In this document: positions 8,794-17,283 of the stretch, in pieces
Numbering within the stretch: position 1 is the first letter of the stretch
Layout of the letters: each line of letters starts with the position of its first letter
Assembly (NCBI RefSeq): GCF_014174215.1
Contig: NZ_JABEQL010000023.1
Span: 1-61,672 of the forward strand
Reading direction: 5' to 3'
Origin: Gluconacetobacter tumulicola
Lineage (GTDB): Bacteria; Pseudomonadota; Alphaproteobacteria; Acetobacterales; Acetobacteraceae
DNA length: 61,672 nt
The notes under the pieces: model-generated
Told to the model about the DNA's origin: nothing
The model's database searches: none
The model's input: the letters and a program-made list of their open reading frames with translations, nothing else
Program-made: the position numbers and the translations under genes

Positions 8794-8922
8794 CCGTCCG
8801 TATCCTTCTCGATCGGACTCTACTTTTAAATGGTTACATTTCCGGGGGGCACGTCACGTCGAGCGCGCGATTTCGGCCCGGACAGATGGAGTGGTGCGGG
8901 CTTGCGGATGGATCTGGTGCAT

Positions 8923-9317
8923 CAACGATCGCTCCAGGGGTCAGCGTCAAACCAGGGGGCGTAGGCAGCAATAGCCCATGATACCTCATCCCAATGACGT
9001 CTCACAACCTGCCAGCTAGGCGGCCAAGCACTTCAAGTTTACGCCAAACAACGGCAAACGGGTTGTGCCGATCGAATTCACCGTCAGTCCCGGCGCAGAT
9101 TGCCGGTTGGTGTTCGATGTCAAATCCGGTAACGGGGAGCCTGGCCGTCTCACCTTCGAGCTCCAGACAATGCCGGGCGAAATCTTGAATGAGATTTCGC
9201 TGCGCGGAGAGAGTGCGAGAGGTTATCGCAGGCGGGGCGGCTGTCCACTGCGCCAATCGCAGCGAGACAGAAAGCCCATGGCCCGCAGGCCATCAGAAGG
9301 TTTCCCTCGGGAAGCTT
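8923..9317. other. Gap with no assignable gene
   Basis: The region lies between the IS481 start and the stop of the dehydrogenase gene. An 84-codon minus-strand frame (9002-9256) and an overlapping plus-strand frame exist, but neither shows a family motif I can name. Two short stem-loops just past the dehydrogenase stop, TGGCC/GGCCA and TTCCC/GGGAA, may help end the inositol operon transcript on the minus strand. Confidence 0.4.
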
Positions 9318-10382
9318 TCACTGCCATTGAGAAAATTCGTCTTCTGTCAATGCAAGTTTCGTCATCCGACCCTCGGTCGCAGAACGTTGTGCCGCGTCGA
9401 TGACGGCCATAACGGCGAGCGCATCTCTGGGGGACACGGGATTTGGCCCCTGTCCCCGTATGGCGCGTGCAAGGTCACGATAGAAGGTGATCTGGGAGCC
9501 CATGGGCGACGAGAGCGTTTCCTGCCGTCCATCTCCGTGGAAAACGGTCAGCGGATCGTCGTCGCCACCGACCCCGTCGGCGTCTGGCGCCATGCCTTCC
9601 TTGAAACGATCTTCCTGAACGTCGGCCTCTTGCTTGAGAACGGAACCTGCATCCCCGTGAACGAGAAAACGCGGTACGCCCCCTTTGGCGACGAGACTGC
9701 CACCAAGCACCACCCGCAAGCCCGGATAGCGCAAAATAGCCTCAAACCAGTCGTCGGTCTTCGCGCCGGAACGCAGGGTTGCGATCTCTGCCGTGACAGC
9801 TTCGGGCAAACCGAAAAGCTGCACGGCCTGATCGACGAGGTGTGGCGCGAGATCGAACCAGAGGCCGGAGCCATCGCCACTCGTCTCACGCCAGTTCCGA
9901 TTCGGTACAGAAACAAAACGTATCATCCGCGACGCCAGTTCGACAACGCGACCGATGTACCCCTCTTCGATAACACGCCTGATACCCAGAAAATCGCTGT
10001 CCCAGCGTCGGTTCTGGAAGACCGAAACGCTCTTGCCATGTTCGTCTGCGATGCGGAGAATCGACCTAGCCTCTTCGAGAGACAGGACAAAGGGTTTGTC
10101 CACCAGAACGTGTTTTCCTGCGCACAGAGTCGCTTCCGCCAGAGGGCGGTGCGTCTGATTGGGCGACGCGATGACGATCAGGTCAAGATCGTCCCGTGCG
10201 ATCAGTTCATCCGCGCTGCCGACGCCTTCGACGCCGGGCAGATCCGCCCTCACCTGTTCCGGGCGTGAGGATGAGACAGCTACCAGTTCCATGCCGTCCG
10301 TGGCCAGAATCATGGGTACGTGAAAAGTTTTCGAAACGAATCCGTAGCCGACTATGCCAGTCCTGACAGGTTCATTCGCCAT
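9318..10382 (-). CDS. Gfo/Idh/MocA oxidoreductase, scyllo-inositol dehydrogenase-like (IolW/YdgJ type)
   Basis: A 354-residue NAD(P)-dependent dehydrogenase. The Rossmann start GIVGYGFVSKTFH matches the IolW/YdgJ subgroup (GxxGYGxxSKTFH), known to interconvert scyllo-inosose and scyllo-inositol with NADP. The catalytic EKP-type lysine is in HVLVDKPFVLS, and the downstream block has DLAPHLVDQAV. The start at 10382 (MANEPVRTG) is preceded by GGAAGG; a longer open frame upstream overlaps the next gene and is not used. It is the last gene of the minus-strand inositol operon. It could equally act on another polyol, but the operon makes an inositol role likely. It does not look like a classical IolG. 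Confidence 0.82.
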   Translation of the reverse strand: MANEPVRTGIVGYGFVSKTFHVPMILATDGMELVAVSSSRPEQVRADLPGVEGVGSADELIARDDLDLIVIASPNQTHRPLAEATLCAGKHVLVDKPFVLSLEEARSILRIADEHGKSVSVFQNRRWDSDFLGIRRVIEEGYIGRVVELASRMIRFVSVPNRNWRETSGDGSGLWFDLAPHLVDQAVQLFGLPEAVTAEIATLRSGAKTDDWFEAILRYPGLRVVLGGSLVAKGGVPRFLVHGDAGSVLKQEADVQEDRFKEGMAPDADGVGGDDDPLTVFHGDGRQETLSSPMGSQITFYRDLARAIRGQGPNPVSPRDALAVMAVIDAAQRSATEGRMTKLALTEDEFSQWQ

Positions 10383-10432
10383 AACGATATCCTTCCCGTT
10401 TTCAGCCAAATTCATCGTCGTATTTCGCCGGC

Positions 10433-11221
10433 CTATAACGTAAAAGCTGCCCGGAATCGTTCGAGCGCCTTCTCGCTGTCCTCCGATGCCCAGGCTTCCA
10501 GACCGATCGTCCCACCATAGCCGAGCCGACCCAGTTCGCGCGCGATCGCCGGGTAATTGATTTCTCCGGTTCCCGGTTCGCAGCGTCCCGGCACGTCGGC
10601 GACCTGTATTTCCCCGATATAGGGCAATGCTTCCCGAAGCAGGCCGATCAGGTTCCCCTCCCCGATCTGGGCGTGATACAGATCGAGCATCAGGCGACAA
10701 CCGGCTCGGCCCACGCTTCTGACAAGGGCCAGACAATCTTTCGCCTTGCCGAACGGCACGCCGGGATGGTCCACCGCTGCGTTCAGGTTTTCAAGGACAA
10801 AAACCACGTCGTTCGCTTCACCGAGATCGGCGAGCCGATTGAGAGTGTCACGGGCCCTGATCCACATTTCCCCGGTTTCGCCCCAACACGGGGTGACAGG
10901 AAGGCCCTGCGCGTTCAGCCCTGTTCCATGCAGGTTCAGACGGGGAATACCCAGACGTCTGGCGACTGGGATCGAGCGTGCGGCGGTCGCCAGAAGTTCT
11001 TCGGTGCCGGCCTCGTCGGCAAGACGCCCGTGGATGTAGCCGGTCATCGAGGAGAATGTCGCACCGGTACCGGCAAGCGCATCTATGTCATGCCGTGTCC
11101 AATCCCAGATCTCGACCATGAAGCCCAACGCATCGATCCGGCGCACACGCTCGACGAAAGACAGTTCCTGGAAAAGCATTTCCGCGCAGGCGGCCAACGA
11201 AAACGAAGGTATCGATGTCAT
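10433..11221 (-). CDS. Hydroxypyruvate isomerase-like TIM-barrel protein
   Basis: A 262-residue sugar-phosphate isomerase/epimerase-type TIM barrel (AP endonuclease 2 fold). Metal/substrate segments are visible: VFVLENLN (Glu ligand), LMLDLYHAQIGEGN (Asp/His) and the Hyi-type IQVADVPGRCEPGTGEINY, then GLEAW. Hyi converts hydroxypyruvate to tartronate semialdehyde. Within an inositol operon a role as inosose epimerase/isomerase is also conceivable. The ATG at 11221 is preferred over an upstream start because the barrel begins at once (MTSIPSFSLAACAEMLF) and a GAAGG site lies 10 bp upstream. Confidence 0.8.
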   Translation of the reverse strand: MTSIPSFSLAACAEMLFQELSFVERVRRIDALGFMVEIWDWTRHDIDALAGTGATFSSMTGYIHGRLADEAGTEELLATAARSIPVARRLGIPRLNLHGTGLNAQGLPVTPCWGETGEMWIRARDTLNRLADLGEANDVVFVLENLNAAVDHPGVPFGKAKDCLALVRSVGRAGCRLMLDLYHAQIGEGNLIGLLREALPYIGEIQVADVPGRCEPGTGEINYPAIARELGRLGYGGTIGLEAWASEDSEKALERFRAAFTL

Positions 11222-11341
11222 GGCGTATAAACCTTCATACATACATGAACGGACGGGACGGTCCGGATTTTGCCTCGTCAGAAAAATCCTGAAGCAAAGC
11301 CGACACACGGCATCGTAATGCGAGCGATCCTGTAGCGGAGA

Positions 11342-11506
11342 CTACAGGCGCGGCGCATACCCTTTGAGGATGGCGGGCACACGCGTTTGCATCGCCATCC
11401 TGTCTGGTTCCCGATACTGAATGTCAGCGGCGGTGGCGTCGACCATTCGTCTCGCGTCTGTCGGATGGAGGAGCGGATGATCGGGACCATTCTTTCCGTT
11501 TCTCAT
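11342..11506 (-). CDS. Possible small protein (54 residues) between iolB and the isomerase gene
   Basis: An ATG at 11506 opens a 54-codon frame (MRNGKNGPDHPLLHP ... ILKGYAPRL) in the 320-bp gap of the iol operon. Its composition looks protein-like, with balanced charges and ATAADIQYREPDRMAMQ in the middle. No ribosome site stands out and I recognise no family. The stop codon sits in the arm of a hairpin (CCTGTAG / CTACAGG, 11329-11348). It may be a real small gene or the leftover C-terminus of a deleted operon member. Confidence 0.35.
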   Translation of the reverse strand: MRNGKNGPDHPLLHPTDARRMVDATAADIQYREPDRMAMQTRVPAILKGYAPRL

Positions 11507-11540
11507 CAGCGAGTCCGAACGGTTCCGGGCATAATCGCTC

Positions 11541-12341
11541 TCAATAAGGCAAATGCGCCTGATCGGGGTCCATCGAGAATTTCCATTCCCGACGAGGTCC
11601 GCCCATCACATTCAGGTAATAGAGATCGAAGCCGTGCGGAGCGCCAACGGGGTGGTATCCTCGTGGAACGAGAACGACATCATGGTTTGCGATCGCCATG
11701 GTTTCGTCCAGCGAGCCATCCTTGGTGTAGACGCGCTGGAGCGCAAAGCCGCTGCCGCGTTTGAGCCGGTGATAATAGGTTTCCTCAAGGTAGGTTTCAT
11801 GAGGAAAGTCGTCCGTATCGTGCTTGTGCGGAGGATAGCTCGACCAGTGTCCGCCCGGCGTTATGACCTCGACGACGAGCAGCGTTTCCCCCGGGGCGGT
11901 GTCGGGGAGAATATTGCGGATGAAACGCTGGTTCGTTCCCGTTCCGCGCGAGATTTCTCCAACCTCTTCGGGCAGTATGGCGCGGGCTGGGAATTTCCCG
12001 GTGGCGGGCGACCGGCACACGGCGAGTTCGATCGGTGTTTCAGCCACGACGCTCCATGCGCTGCCTGGCGGCAGATAAACAGACCATGGGAGACCATCGA
12101 AGGGGCTCATCCGTTCCCCCATGAGACCGAAATTCTGCCCTGCGCCGCTGATGCGTGCCTTGCCGCTTATCAGAACGAGGCAGGCTTCCATTCCTTCCGT
12201 AGCGCCTTCGGTTGTCTCGTTTTCCTCAAGCGAACGCACCTCGAAATCGATGAATTTCCATCCAGCACTTTCGGGAGTCACGGTTACGATCCGCTTGAGG
12301 TCATCTCGTGGGTACGGATGAACAAGAAGGTTCGATGTCAT
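11541..12341 (-). CDS. iolB: 5-deoxy-glucuronate isomerase
   Basis: IolB isomerises 5-deoxy-D-glucuronate to 2-deoxy-5-keto-D-gluconate in myo-inositol breakdown. The 266-residue length is normal. It is a bicupin with the metal-site segment SSYPPHKHDTDD followed by ETYLEETYYHRL, and the family-typical VLVPRGYHPVGAPHGFDLYYLNVM and closing MDPDQAHLPY. Its ATG overlaps the iolE stop by 4 bases, so the two are translationally coupled. Order in the operon is iolC-iolD-iolE-iolB. Confidence 0.95.
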   Translation of the reverse strand: MTSNLLVHPYPRDDLKRIVTVTPESAGWKFIDFEVRSLEENETTEGATEGMEACLVLISGKARISGAGQNFGLMGERMSPFDGLPWSVYLPPGSAWSVVAETPIELAVCRSPATGKFPARAILPEEVGEISRGTGTNQRFIRNILPDTAPGETLLVVEVITPGGHWSSYPPHKHDTDDFPHETYLEETYYHRLKRGSGFALQRVYTKDGSLDETMAIANHDVVLVPRGYHPVGAPHGFDLYYLNVMGGPRREWKFSMDPDQAHLPY

Positions 12342-13225
12342 TGCCTGTGTCCTGTCTGAATTAAGACATCATGAAGGTAATTTCGTCCCATACGGGCGTA
12401 CAGGAGCGGCTGGGCCAGATCTGGGTCCTGCTCGGCTTCGAGCACGATCCAACCGGAATACTCCGGCAGTTCGCGCATGATTCGTGCAAAATCGATGCAC
12501 CCGTCCCCCGGCATGGTGAATACGCCGGAAAGCACGGCGCGCAGAAAGCTGTAATCGGCCAGATCCGCCTGCGCCCGCTTCAGCGGCCGGACATCCTTTC
12601 CGTGCAGATGGCCGATGCGTCCCGCATAACAGCGCGCGAGTTCCGCCGGGTCGGAGCCACCCCACAAAGCATGCCCCGCATCGAGCAGAAGATTCACGGA
12701 CTCGCCCGTGCTGTCCATCAACCTTGCGATATCCGCCCGATCCTGCACGATCGTTCCCATGTGATGGTGGTACACCAGCGCGATGCCATTGTCCTGAAGG
12801 TATGTGCCGAATGCCGTCAGACGTTCCGCGAAATGACGCCATTCCCAATCGTCGAGAACGGGACGCGTCGACAAAGGCGCGTTGATATCGCCATGGATGG
12901 CGTTGGATGTCTCGCAGACGATGCAGACGGTGCATCCCATGCCCTTGAGAAGGGCGAGGCGTGGCTGGAAATCTTCGATCTCCTTCTCCACGCTGTGAGT
13001 CAGGAGGTTGCAGGACCACCAACCGGATATGAAGTCAAGTCCGTGCGGTTCCAGGGCCGACTTCATGCCATCGACCGTCCGGGGGAACTTGTTTCCAAGT
13101 TCCATTCCTTCGATCCCGGCACGCCTGGCCTGACTTAGACAATCCTGTAGCGACGTTCCCCCGCCGATCGACGGGAGGTCGTCGTTGCTCCAGATGATGG
13201 GATTGGCGCCAATACGAATAGCCAT
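12338..13225 (-). CDS. iolE: myo-inosose-2 dehydratase
   Basis: IolE dehydrates 2-keto-myo-inositol to the cyclic trione precursor. The protein (295 residues from the ATG at 13225, MAIRIGANPIIWSNDD) is a TIM barrel with IolE landmarks: ISGWWSCNLL, LVYHHHMGTIVQ, NLLLDAGHALWGG, IGHLHGKDVRP and the GDGCIDF segment near the C-terminus. A GTG at 13237, directly after the iolD stop, would add four residues. I prefer the ATG because the known N-terminus begins there. Confidence 0.94.
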   Translation of the reverse strand: MAIRIGANPIIWSNDDLPSIGGGTSLQDCLSQARRAGIEGMELGNKFPRTVDGMKSALEPHGLDFISGWWSCNLLTHSVEKEIEDFQPRLALLKGMGCTVCIVCETSNAIHGDINAPLSTRPVLDDWEWRHFAERLTAFGTYLQDNGIALVYHHHMGTIVQDRADIARLMDSTGESVNLLLDAGHALWGGSDPAELARCYAGRIGHLHGKDVRPLKRAQADLADYSFLRAVLSGVFTMPGDGCIDFARIMRELPEYSGWIVLEAEQDPDLAQPLLYARMGRNYLHDVLIQTGHRQ

Positions 13226-13237
13226 GATCTTCGACAC

Positions 13238-15091
13238 TTAGTTTGCAAGGCGCTGCACAAGCCGCGCCTTTTCATAGGCTGCGCGCGCAGCATTCACCTG
13301 TTCGCGGGAGGACACTTCCGGCACGGCGACATCCCACCATGCGCTTCCTTCCTTTGTGGCAAGCATGGGATCTGTATCGATCACGATCACGGTCGTGCGA
13401 TCTGCCGAACGCGCCTCGGTGACCGCTGCGGAGAGTTCGGCAAGGCTGGCAACTTTTTTCGCCCGCGCGCCCAGACCGCGGGCAAGCTGCACGAAGTCGA
13501 TCTCGGGAGACTCAACCTGATAGCAGTCTTTCCAGAGATTGTTGAACGATGCGCTCCCGGTGTAATTCTGCAGTCGGTTGATGCAGCCGTAACCATGATT
13601 GTCGAGCAGCACCACGGTCATCCTCAGGCCGAGCGATATGGAAGCGGCGATCTCGGAATTCAGCATGAGGTACGAGCCGTCCCCCAGCATCACGATGACC
13701 TCTCGCTCCGGGTGTGCGAGCTTGACCCCCATTCCACCGGCAAGTTCGTAGCCCATACATGAAAAGCCGTATTCCATGTGATAACCGCCGGGCTGTTCCA
13801 CGCGCCAGTGTTTCTGCAACTCCGCAGGGAGTCCGCCAGCTGCGCAAACCACCGTGTCGGTCGGTTCGGCCACAGCCTGCACAGCACCGATGACCTGTGC
13901 GTCGGTCGGAAGCCCGGAAGTCCCCGGAGCCTGATAGCGCGCGGAAATCTCGTGCCAGGATGCGCGTTCCCGTTCGGCCTTCCCGGTCCATTCCGATCGT
14001 GCCGCCCAGTCACCCAGCGCGTCCGAAAGCGCAGCGAGGGAGATCTTCGCATCCGCGATCAGTGGCACGGAGGCATGTTTGACCGCATCGAAAGGCTGCA
14101 CGTTCAGGGCGAGTATCTTGAGGTCCGGATTCTGGAACAGCCCCCAAGATCCGGTCGTGAAGTCCTGAAGGCGCGTACCGACGGCAATCAGAAGGTCCGT
14201 CTCTTTCGCCATTGCATTCGCCGCCGTGGTTCCACTGACGCCGATCCCTCCCATACCGAGCGAGAACGATGTCGGAATGGCGGAACGACCGGCCTGCGTC
14301 TCGGACACCGGCACCCCTGTTCGGGCACAGAATGACACCAGATCGCCCTCCACCCCGGAATAGAGCGTGCCGCCCCCCGCGACGACCAGCGGCCTGCGCG
14401 ATTGTCTGATCAACGCGATGGCCTCGTCCAGCTCTCGCACATCCGGTGCGAGACGCCGCACACGATGAACACGCTCGGCGAAAAAGCTTTCCGGGTAATC
14501 GAACGCTTCAGACTGCGTATCCTGACAGAGCGACAATGTCGCCGGCCCGCAATCCGCCGGATCGGTCAACACGCGCATGGCCTGCTGGAATGCCGGGATC
14601 AACTGTTCCGGGCGCGTGATGCGATCGAAATAACGTGACACGCTGCGGAAAGCGTCGTTGGCGGTGGATGTACCGTCGGCGAAATTCTCGATCTGTTGCA
14701 GGACGGGGTCGGGAATACGACTGGCGAACACATCGCCCGGAAGCAGGAGGAGCGGCAGCCGATTGACGTATGCCACAGCCGCTCCGGTCACCATGTTCAG
14801 CGCTCCCGGCCCGATGGAACTTGTGCAGACCATCGCCTGCTGCCGACGCGACGCCTTGGCGAAAGCGGTTGCGGCGTGAACCATCCCTTGCTCGTTATGC
14901 GCGCGCAGCGTCGGCAGATAGTCGCGATGCTCGTATAGCGCCTCCCCCAGCCCGGTGACGTTGCCATGTCCGAAAATAGCCCAGACGCCCTTGAAGAACG
15001 GTTCGATTCGTCCTTTGATTTCCGTCTTCTGGGCCATCATGACCCGGACCAGGGCCTGCGACATCGTCAATCGGATCGTTTTCATCGTCAT
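13238..15091 (-). CDS. iolD: 3D-(3,5/4)-trihydroxycyclohexane-1,2-dione hydrolase
   Basis: IolD is a thiamine-diphosphate enzyme that opens the inositol ring, yielding 5-deoxy-glucuronate. It has 617 residues in three acetolactate-synthase-like domains: the N-terminal Pyr domain with RAHNEQGMVHAA (cofactor-activating Glu), a central domain (VVAGGGTLYSG, VGTRLQDF) and a C-terminal PP domain with MLGDGSYLMLNSEI, the GDG-N metal/diphosphate motif. The start follows the iolC stop by 8 bp, with an AGGGATC ribosome site. Length and motif order are normal, so the enzyme appears intact. Confidence 0.95.
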   Translation of the reverse strand: MTMKTIRLTMSQALVRVMMAQKTEIKGRIEPFFKGVWAIFGHGNVTGLGEALYEHRDYLPTLRAHNEQGMVHAATAFAKASRRQQAMVCTSSIGPGALNMVTGAAVAYVNRLPLLLLPGDVFASRIPDPVLQQIENFADGTSTANDAFRSVSRYFDRITRPEQLIPAFQQAMRVLTDPADCGPATLSLCQDTQSEAFDYPESFFAERVHRVRRLAPDVRELDEAIALIRQSRRPLVVAGGGTLYSGVEGDLVSFCARTGVPVSETQAGRSAIPTSFSLGMGGIGVSGTTAANAMAKETDLLIAVGTRLQDFTTGSWGLFQNPDLKILALNVQPFDAVKHASVPLIADAKISLAALSDALGDWAARSEWTGKAERERASWHEISARYQAPGTSGLPTDAQVIGAVQAVAEPTDTVVCAAGGLPAELQKHWRVEQPGGYHMEYGFSCMGYELAGGMGVKLAHPEREVIVMLGDGSYLMLNSEIAASISLGLRMTVVLLDNHGYGCINRLQNYTGSASFNNLWKDCYQVESPEIDFVQLARGLGARAKKVASLAELSAAVTEARSADRTTVIVIDTDPMLATKEGSAWWDVAVPEVSSREQVNAARAAYEKARLVQRLAN

Positions 15092-15098
15092 GATCCCT

Positions 15099-17000
15099 TC
15101 AAGCCGTCTCTGTGATCTTCAGGCCGTTCCAGGCATCCACGAACGTGCGGAAGCGTCTGGCCATTTCCGCCACGGCGCTTTCGTCGTCGATCTCGCCGGC
15201 AAGCCATGCCCGGGCAGGTTGCACGAAGATCGTGCGTCCGATCGCAAAACCCTTGACCCATTTCGTCACCGAAGCCGCCTCGAAGGCGTCGATCAGATCC
15301 TGCATCGGCGCATCGAGGCCAAGGATCATAACGCCCCGACAATGCGGATCGCGCCGCTCGATGACGTCACCTATGGCAAGCCAAGCTTCTGGGTCTTTCT
15401 GACCTTCGAGTTTCCACCAGTCCGGCTTGATTCCGATATCGTAAAGTCGTGAAAGAACCTTTGAAATGGTGTCCCGCCCGAGCGATCCATGTTTGCCTGC
15501 AATGATTTCGATCAGGATTTCCCGCCCTTCCTGTCTGCAGGCATCGTAAGCGCGCGACAGTTCACGTTCCTGACGTTGCTTGAGTTCTTCAGGATCGTCC
15601 GGATGATAGAAGCACAGACACTTGATCGTCTGTTCCGTCGGCCATTCGACCAGATGGGCTCCGAGGCTTCCGCCGCATTCAAACTCCAGCGGACGCGAAC
15701 CTGTCTTCTCGATCGGACGGGCAATCCACAGCCCTTTGTGAGACGCCTCGAACAATGCGTCTTGTCCATAGCGACCGTCCATGAACACGCCGAAGCCTGG
15801 CCGCCCCTGGGCGACGCGCGCTGCGGCTGCGATGGCCAGAGATTTGAACTGGCGGATTTTTTCGAATGGCGCGCCCGCGTCACGGGCGATATCTTCGAGT
15901 TGCAGGCGATGATCGCAAGCCAGCGCCATGATCGGCGTCGCCTGTTCGCAACGTGTCGTGACCCAGTGGAGGTGGTTCAGTTCCCGATCCCGACGCAACT
16001 CCTTATGGGGGCTACCTTCCTTCAGGAAATACTGAAGCTCTTCCCAGCTTGGAATTTCTGAAGAGCAAAGGAGCCGCGAGACGGCAAAGGCACCGCAGGC
16101 ATTGGCGTAGGTGCAGCAGTCGGAGAGCCGCTCGCCCCGCACCCATCCGCGCAGGAAACCGGACATGAAGGCGTCACCGGCCCCCAGCGTGTTGTAGACT
16201 TCGATGGGGAAGCCGCTTCCTTTCACGCCGCCTTCGAGACTTGCGGGAATTTCTCCCTCGAATACAACACAGCCCATCGGCCCCCGCTTGCAGACAATCG
16301 TGCCGTTCGAGATCACCCGGATTGCCCGGATTGCCTCCAGCGTGTCCTCGCTTCCGCCGGCGATGTGCAACTCCTCCTCGGTGCCCACGATCAGATCGCA
16401 ATCCGGAAGAATCTCCGAGAGATGCTTCGTCACTTCCTCGGAACGGACGTAACGTGCCTCGCCATCCCCGATGGCGGCCAGGCCCCAGAGATTTGGGCGA
16501 TAATCGACATCGAAAACGACCTTGTGGCCATGTGCTTTGGCGATCCGCATGGCCTTACGTTGCGCGGCAGCCGAGTGGGGGCGGGAAAAATGGGTTCCGG
16601 TGACGACGATAACTTTCGCGGACGCGATGAAATTCTCGTCGATGTCGTCTTCACACAATGCCGCATCCGCACAGTCTGTACGGTAGAAAATCAGAGGGAA
16701 GCTCTCACGGTCGCGGATTCCCAAAATCGCCAAAGCTGTCAGACGCTGCGGATCGGTGACGATTCCATCGGTCGCCACCCCCTCACGCACCAGTTGCTCG
16801 CGGATGAAACGTCCGAAATGCTCGTCGCCCACCCGCGTGATCAGGCCCGAGCGCAGGCCAAGCCGCGCCGTGCCGATCGCAATGTTCGCCGGACAGCCAC
16901 CGACGGCCTTGCTAAAAGTTGCCATATCCTCGAGACGACCGCCAATCTGCTGGCCATACACATCAATCGAGGAACGCCCTATCGTGATAACGTCAAGCAT
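15099..17000 (-). CDS. iolC: 5-dehydro-2-deoxygluconokinase fused to a DUF2090 aldolase-like domain
   Basis: The first half (to about residue 320) is a PfkB-family kinase that phosphorylates 2-deoxy-5-keto-gluconate. It starts MLDVITIGRSSIDVYG and has VGGCPANIAIGTARLG and the ATP/anion-hole motif YNTLGAGDAFMSGF with its catalytic Asp. The second half (about 325-630) is DUF2090, an aldolase-like TIM barrel (PIMALACDHR, GFGVFMDGRYG, KCLCFYHPDD). Such fusions are thought to supply the IolJ aldolase step, and no separate iolJ is seen. The ATG at 17000 has AAGGA in front; a start at 17057 would run through the operator. First gene of the operon. Confidence 0.93.
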   Translation of the reverse strand: MLDVITIGRSSIDVYGQQIGGRLEDMATFSKAVGGCPANIAIGTARLGLRSGLITRVGDEHFGRFIREQLVREGVATDGIVTDPQRLTALAILGIRDRESFPLIFYRTDCADAALCEDDIDENFIASAKVIVVTGTHFSRPHSAAAQRKAMRIAKAHGHKVVFDVDYRPNLWGLAAIGDGEARYVRSEEVTKHLSEILPDCDLIVGTEEELHIAGGSEDTLEAIRAIRVISNGTIVCKRGPMGCVVFEGEIPASLEGGVKGSGFPIEVYNTLGAGDAFMSGFLRGWVRGERLSDCCTYANACGAFAVSRLLCSSEIPSWEELQYFLKEGSPHKELRRDRELNHLHWVTTRCEQATPIMALACDHRLQLEDIARDAGAPFEKIRQFKSLAIAAAARVAQGRPGFGVFMDGRYGQDALFEASHKGLWIARPIEKTGSRPLEFECGGSLGAHLVEWPTEQTIKCLCFYHPDDPEELKQRQERELSRAYDACRQEGREILIEIIAGKHGSLGRDTISKVLSRLYDIGIKPDWWKLEGQKDPEAWLAIGDVIERRDPHCRGVMILGLDAPMQDLIDAFEAASVTKWVKGFAIGRTIFVQPARAWLAGEIDDESAVAEMARRFRTFVDAWNGLKITETA

Positions 17001-17041
17001 CGGAGTGTCCTTGCTCCTATCCGGCATCTCTGCCGCATGAG

Positions 17042-17086
17042 GGAATTTATGTTCCATATTATGGCATAAAAAGGAATTACACTTCC
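17042..17086. promoter_or_regulatory. Paired IolR-type operator upstream of iolC
   Basis: Two perfect GGAA-N6-TTCC boxes, at 17042-17055 (spacer TTTATG) and 17073-17086 (spacer TTACAC), start 31 bp apart. The first begins 42 bp before the iolC ATG. GGAA-N6-TTCC is the motif I recall for rhizobial RpiR-type IolR. The same 31-bp pair geometry recurs in front of the regulator gene and the transporter gene. Confidence 0.8.
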
Positions 17087-17283
17087 ACTTCCTGATTTGG
17101 GAATTCGTTCACGCTCTCCCGATTGTGAAAGCGCGGAGTTGTTGCAAACGATGATAAGTATGTCTCAATATATAAGTGAAAACGAAAGTTTTCGCGAAAT
17201 AAATAATGGAAATAACGAAATTACTACAAAATCACATTGCCCCGATCGACGAACGACGTGCCGGTCGGGGCTGGATTACTCGT

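Larger units (their letters stand above)
7616..8856 (-). mobile_element. IS3-family insertion sequence (IS407-like), complete
   Basis: The element is bounded by perfect 13-bp terminal repeats, TGACGTGCCCCCC at 7616-7628 and its reverse complement at 8844-8856, giving 1241 bp, a normal size for this group. It contains orfA and orfB in the usual overlapping arrangement. It has inserted into an IS481-family transposase gene. TCGACG is found just outside the right end and one base beyond the left end. This may be the target duplication, although IS407 relatives usually duplicate 4 bp. Confidence 0.88.
6802..8922 (-). mobile_element. IS481-family element, split by an IS3-family insertion
   Basis: The transposase reading frame begins at 8922, is interrupted at 8857 by an IS3-family element, resumes at 7615 and ends at 6802. 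Both sides carry TCGACG next to the insertion, so excising the insert and one TCGACG restores one continuous frame ([11 protein letters not shown]). I could not define the terminal inverted repeats of this element with confidence. Confidence 0.7.

Noticed and set aside
9002-9256. 84-codon minus-strand frame downstream of the dehydrogenase
   Set aside because: No recognisable motif or ribosome site, and an equally open frame runs on the other strand.
10383-10736. N-terminal extension of the Gfo/Idh dehydrogenase to 10736
   Set aside because: It overlaps the isomerase gene out of frame; the Rossmann fold starts right after the ATG at 10382, which has GGAAGG upstream.
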